Part shown: piece after piece, positions 63,382-64,000 of the stretch
How the letters are laid out: every line of letters begins with the position of its first letter
How positions within the stretch are numbered: position 1 is the first letter of the stretch
Origin: Tomocerus qinae
Lineage: Eukaryota > Arthropoda > Collembola > Entomobryomorpha > Tomoceridae
Length of the DNA stretch: 64,000 bases
Reading direction: 5' to 3'
NCBI GenBank assembly: GCA_020055645.1
Contig: CM034547.1
Coordinates: 4,402,001-4,466,000 of the forward strand
Notes under the pieces: model-generated
Databases searched by the model: none
Told to the model about the DNA's origin: nothing
The model's input: the letters and a program-made list of their open reading frames with translations, nothing else
Program-made: the position numbers and the translations under genes

Positions 63382-63722
63382 ACCCTTTTCACCCTACAAA
63401 TCTAACCTATTTAATCATAATCTAACTTAATCTAAGGATGGCCTCTTAGTCTTGCCGGGTGAATGAGGGTGTGTGGCTCATCGGGACTCTAGTACTATAT
63501 ACTATAATAGGATAATATTGCGTATACGAAACTAAAAGCTTGCAGATATTGAAAACGTTAATTGACTTTTGGTCTTATGCCTGTCGCATCCTGCCTGGGT
63601 ATATACTTGTACCGCCTCTAGTTGTAATGGCGACCTTATACGATTACGAGCTTGACGTGCTTACAAACTTTGAGTCGTTGAGTATACTGACTTTTGTTTT
63701 TAGAAATTGGAAGAATCAAAAA

Positions 63723-64000
63723 ATGGCCGAGAAAGGACGTGAGCAGTTTGTGGGGTCAGTGGTTGTGGTGGTAGACGACTATGATGAGGCGATACGTTTC
63801 TACACGGAGAAACTGGAATTTGATCTGATCTGTGACGAGGTACAATCACCCAAAAAGCGTTGGGTTCTCGTCCGACCGCCATCAACCAATTCTGTTCCGA
63901 GTCGGACTAGTATTCTACTGGCCAAAGCAGACGGAGACATCCAAAAGTCATCCGTTGGAAATCAAACTGGCGGGAGAGTCTTTCTATTCCTGCACACAGA
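63723..64000 (+). CDS. Glyoxalase/VOC-superfamily protein (5' part, runs off the window)
   Basis: The frame is open from the ATG at 63723 (good context, AAAATGG) to the window edge: 92 codons seen. The content is that of a vicinal-oxygen-chelate fold: VVVVDDYDEAIRFYTEKLEF, then KRWVLVRPP, SILLAKA, and NQTGGRVFLFLH. This order matches short bacterial-type glyoxalase/dioxygenase-like proteins, in which metal ligands sit on paired beta-alpha-beta units; the second half lies outside. An in-frame ATG at 63627 would add 32 residues, but a TTTTTAG acceptor at about 63704 suggests the upstream part is intron. The function and metal are not known. The bacterial look raises horizontal transfer. Confidence 0.8.
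   Translation, partial: MAEKGREQFVGSVVVVVDDYDEAIRFYTEKLEFDLICDEVQSPKKRWVLVRPPSTNSVPSRTSILLAKADGDIQKSSVGNQTGGRVFLFLHT

Larger units (their letters stand above)
61433..63722. other. Intergenic stretch
   Basis: Contains one MITE (62332-62481), a near-perfect palindrome (63352-63381) and AT-rich sequence. Related segments (CACCCTACAA followed by CTAATCTA-like tracts) at about 61979 and 63398 are probably remains of one repeat family. No gene is recognised. Confidence 0.45.

Overview
The window is nuclear DNA from an arthropod, most likely a wingless hexapod such as a springtail (Collembola); the species cannot be told. It is AT-rich, genes have short GT-AG introns, and there are gustatory-receptor (GR) genes (one with the diagnostic TYxxxxxQF C-terminus), a CYP2-like P450, a cathepsin B and a mitochondrial alternative oxidase (AOX). 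Insects generally lack AOX, so GRs plus AOX point to a non-insect arthropod. The Collembola assignment is inference.

Layout. 1.5-4.9 kb: a tail-to-tail pair of related multi-pass membrane proteins that look like divergent chemoreceptors. 6.4-35.8 kb (minus): one giant six-exon gene. Its spliced frame closes exactly at 9,432 codons and begins with a signal peptide. One exon of 26,142 bp holds about 40 almost identical 525-bp (175-residue) tandem units, each built from four ~44-residue sub-repeats rich in proline. This is the outstanding object of the window, and I do not recognise its family. 38.8-40.8 kb: AOX, divergent from the giant gene. 42.4-45.9 kb: an intact eight-exon P450 (510 aa). 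46.7-48.3 kb (minus): an intact five-exon cathepsin B (347 aa). 49.4-51.8 kb (minus): a seven-exon GR (395 aa). 54.8-59.6 kb: a second GR (440 codons if uninterrupted) whose fourth exon is split by a 2.4-kb DNA transposon with a 6-bp target duplication, itself carrying a nested hAT-like element. 61.0-61.4 kb: a small secreted four-cysteine protein. 63.7 kb to the edge: start of a glyoxalase/VOC-fold protein of bacterial look.

The space between and inside genes is full of short non-autonomous DNA transposons (MITEs). Many are hAT-like, with CAGGG/CAAGG-type ends and 8-bp target duplications that can still be read. Four copies of one ~200-bp palindromic family occur in the second half.

The genes do not form an operon or an evident pathway. 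Chemoreceptors, P450, AOX and a digestive-type protease are typical of environmental sensing and detoxification in soil arthropods, but their adjacency need not be functional. All exon structures were derived by hand from splice sites, reading phase and, where available, a related gene; none has transcript support here.
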